Source: Acidobacteriota bacterium
GTDB taxonomy: Bacteria; Acidobacteriota; Terriglobia; Terriglobales; Acidobacteriaceae
Reading direction: 5' to 3'
NCBI GenBank assembly: GCA_021846065.1
Contig: JAJZCP010000058.1
Span: forward strand, 1-8,026
Length of the DNA: 8,026 bases
Shown here: one piece after another, positions 7,366-8,026 of the stretch
Position numbering within the stretch: the stretch's first letter is position 1
Layout of the letters: each line of letters starts with the position of its first letter
Position numbers and translations under genes: made by a program
The notes under the pieces: generated by a model
What the model saw: only the letters and a program-made list of their open reading frames with translations
Told to the model about the DNA's origin: nothing
Database searches by the model: none

Positions 7366-7392
7366 GCCGCACACCCCGCAACTCTGTGCGGC
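7366..7392. other. 8-bp perfect stem-loop between rpsU and the lipoprotein gene
   Basis: GCCGCACA (7366-7373) and TGTGCGGC (7385-7392) are exact reverse complements around an 11-base loop. It lies in the divergent intergenic region, 64 bases before the lipoprotein start. It could be a 5' leader hairpin or a protein-binding dyad. No T-run follows on the plus strand close enough for a clear terminator. Confidence 0.35.
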
Positions 7393-7456
7393 TCATGGTG
7401 TTTTCTTCATGTACTCGGCGCTTTTCAAGCAAAGTCGAACTTTCGAGGTCACAACC

Positions 7457-7765
7457 ATGGAAAAATTTTTGACATTGGCGGCCCTGCCACTTGCTCTCCT
7501 GACTGGCAGTTTCGCGCTAACGGGCTGCGCGCATCCACCGCCGCCGCCATACTACGCGCCTCCACCTCCTCCGCCCCCGCCGGCCATAGCCCGCCAGGGT
7601 TATGACAATGGTTACACCGCAGGACGCAATGACATTGCGCGTGGGCTGCCGCCCGATGTCAATCGCCATCCCCGGTTCCGCACGCCGCCCATGCCTCCCG
7701 GCCAGCCTTCGCATGTCTATAGGGTGAACTTCCGCCGCGGATATCAGGCGGCTTACGGGCGGTAG
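7457..7765 (+). CDS. Small proline-rich lipoprotein of unknown function
   Basis: I do not recognise a named family. The 102-residue product has a clear lipoprotein signal: MEKF, hydrophobic core LTLAALPLALLTGSFA, lipobox LTGC with Cys24 as the lipidated residue. The mature part starts with proline runs (residues 27-31 and 35-42) that probably form a stiff spacer. A compact basic region follows, with QGYDNGYTAGRNDIARG (47-63) and VYRVNFRRGYQAAYGR (87-102). The spaced Gly-Tyr and Gly-x-x-Asp pattern recalls small cell-envelope proteins of unknown function that I have seen in acidobacteria and proteobacteria. That resemblance is from memory only. The ATG at 7457 is chosen over upstream in-frame starts because GAGG (7445-7448) lies eight bases before it and the signal peptide begins there. 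The next residue after the Cys is Ala, not Asp, so outer-membrane sorting would be expected under the E. coli rule. It stands as a single gene. Confidence 0.85.
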   Translation: MEKFLTLAALPLALLTGSFALTGCAHPPPPPYYAPPPPPPPPAIARQGYDNGYTAGRNDIARGLPPDVNRHPRFRTPPMPPGQPSHVYRVNFRRGYQAAYGR

Positions 7766-7815
7766 ACGGCGCAGCCCTCGGTTGCCGACCGGACGGAAAG
7801 CGTCAACTCCGGTGG

Positions 7816-7850
7816 CCCATTCTAGCCGCGTTGTTTGCGGCTAGAGTGGG
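7816..7850 (+). terminator. Stem-loop after the lipoprotein gene, probable terminator
   Basis: A 14-bp stem is formed by 7816-7829 (CCCATTCTAGCCGC) and 7837-7850 (GCGGCTAGAGTGGG), with one T-G wobble and a 7-base loop GTTGTTT. It starts 50 bases after the lipoprotein stop. The following GTTGCGATTCGTT is only moderately T-rich, so it is an imperfect intrinsic terminator by classical rules. The long stem and the position still make termination the best reading. Confidence 0.6.
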
Positions 7851-7887
7851 GTTGCGATTCGTTCCGACCGGTTCGCATCGATAAGTC

Positions 7888-7918
7888 CGGTGGGCTTGCC
7901 GAGAGACATGCCCCACCG
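7888..7918. other. Short inverted repeat in leader region of the last gene
   Basis: CGGTGGG (7888-7894) and CCCACCG (7912-7918) are exact reverse complements separated by 17 bases. It lies about 80 bases upstream of the partial gene at 7996. It may be a leader hairpin or a binding site. No known riboswitch pattern is recognised here. Confidence 0.3.
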
Positions 7919-7957
7919 AAGCTATGCGGCAACGCTAAAATGGTGTGTGGCCGCGTG

Positions 7958-7963
7958 TAAAAT
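7958..7963 (+). promoter_or_regulatory. Possible -10 element for the partial gene at 7996
   Basis: TAAAAT lies 32 bases before the ATG at 7996 and resembles a sigma-70 -10 box. The bases at the expected -35 position (around 7935) do not match TTGACA. This is a weak candidate. Confidence 0.25.
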
Positions 7964-7995
7964 TGCGCGCGGACGCATCGAGGAAACTCCAGCCC

Positions 7996-8026
7996 ATGCT
8001 ACGCCCCTATCAAGGCAAGTCGCCCG
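7996..8026 (+). CDS. Start of a gene, possibly gamma-carbonic anhydrase-like hexapeptide protein (3' end outside window)
   Basis: Only ten codons are present: MLRPYQGKSP, then the window ends. GAGGA (7980-7984) lies eleven bases before the ATG, a reasonable ribosome binding site. From memory, gamma-class carbonic anhydrase-like proteins with left-handed beta-helix repeats often open with a very similar M-[IL]-R-P-Y-x-G-K-x-P. Such proteins are cytoplasmic trimers, and some hydrate CO2 with zinc or iron. Ten residues cannot establish the family, and none of the metal-binding histidines is in view. Confidence 0.5.
   Translation, partial: MLRPYQGKSP

Noticed and set aside
7355..7456. N-terminal extension of the lipoprotein from TTG 7355
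   Set aside because: It would put 34 non-signal residues ahead of a classical lipoprotein signal peptide and would cover the 7366-7392 hairpin. The ATG at 7457 has its own GAGG site.
7851..7890. tRNA-like GGTTCGCATCGAT segment
   Set aside because: The bases around it do not form a T-arm with a proper 5-bp stem, and no acceptor or anticodon arm can be built.

Overview
The window looks like chromosomal DNA from a GC-rich Gram-negative bacterium, most likely an acidobacterium (Terriglobia type). The placement rests on the style of the bS21 protein with its basic C-terminal tail, on a dispersed-type palindromic repeat whose arms begin GTCATTCTGAGCG, and on the presence of outer-membrane and periplasmic proteins. 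It is an inference from recall, not a database result.

Layout, left to right. Bases 2-805 hold the C-terminal third of phosphoenolpyruvate carboxylase (ppc), cut by the window edge. A gap of about 150 bases with a possible weak terminator and a 19-bp palindrome leads into a three-gene tripartite efflux operon on the plus strand. This contains a TolC-type outer-membrane factor (about 958-2373), a lipid-anchored periplasmic adaptor (2394-3683) and an RND inner-membrane pump (3683-6910). The genes are tightly packed: 20 bases between the first two and a one-base stop/start overlap (TGATG) between the last two. Together they would form a proton-driven channel from inner membrane or periplasm to the outside. 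The pump carries the drug-exporter type of proton relay (Asp-Asp in TM4, Lys in TM10), but its substrate cannot be read from the sequence. No regulator gene is next to it in the window.

The pump gene converges on rpsU (bS21, minus strand, 7282-7082, TTG start). Between them lies a 90-base element with 29-base nearly perfect inverted arms. Diverging from rpsU is a small proline-rich lipoprotein (7457-7765) with GY/G-x-D and FRRGY motifs, of unknown function. It is followed by a strong stem-loop, probably a terminator. The window ends in the first ten codons of a new gene (from 7996) that resembles the start of gamma-class carbonic anhydrase-like hexapeptide-repeat proteins.

I found no mobile-element gene, CRISPR array, tRNA or rRNA. 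The gene content is mostly ordinary. The best items for a second look are the 90-base palindromic repeat, the candidate operator before the efflux operon, the long acidic linker in the pump and the small lipoprotein.
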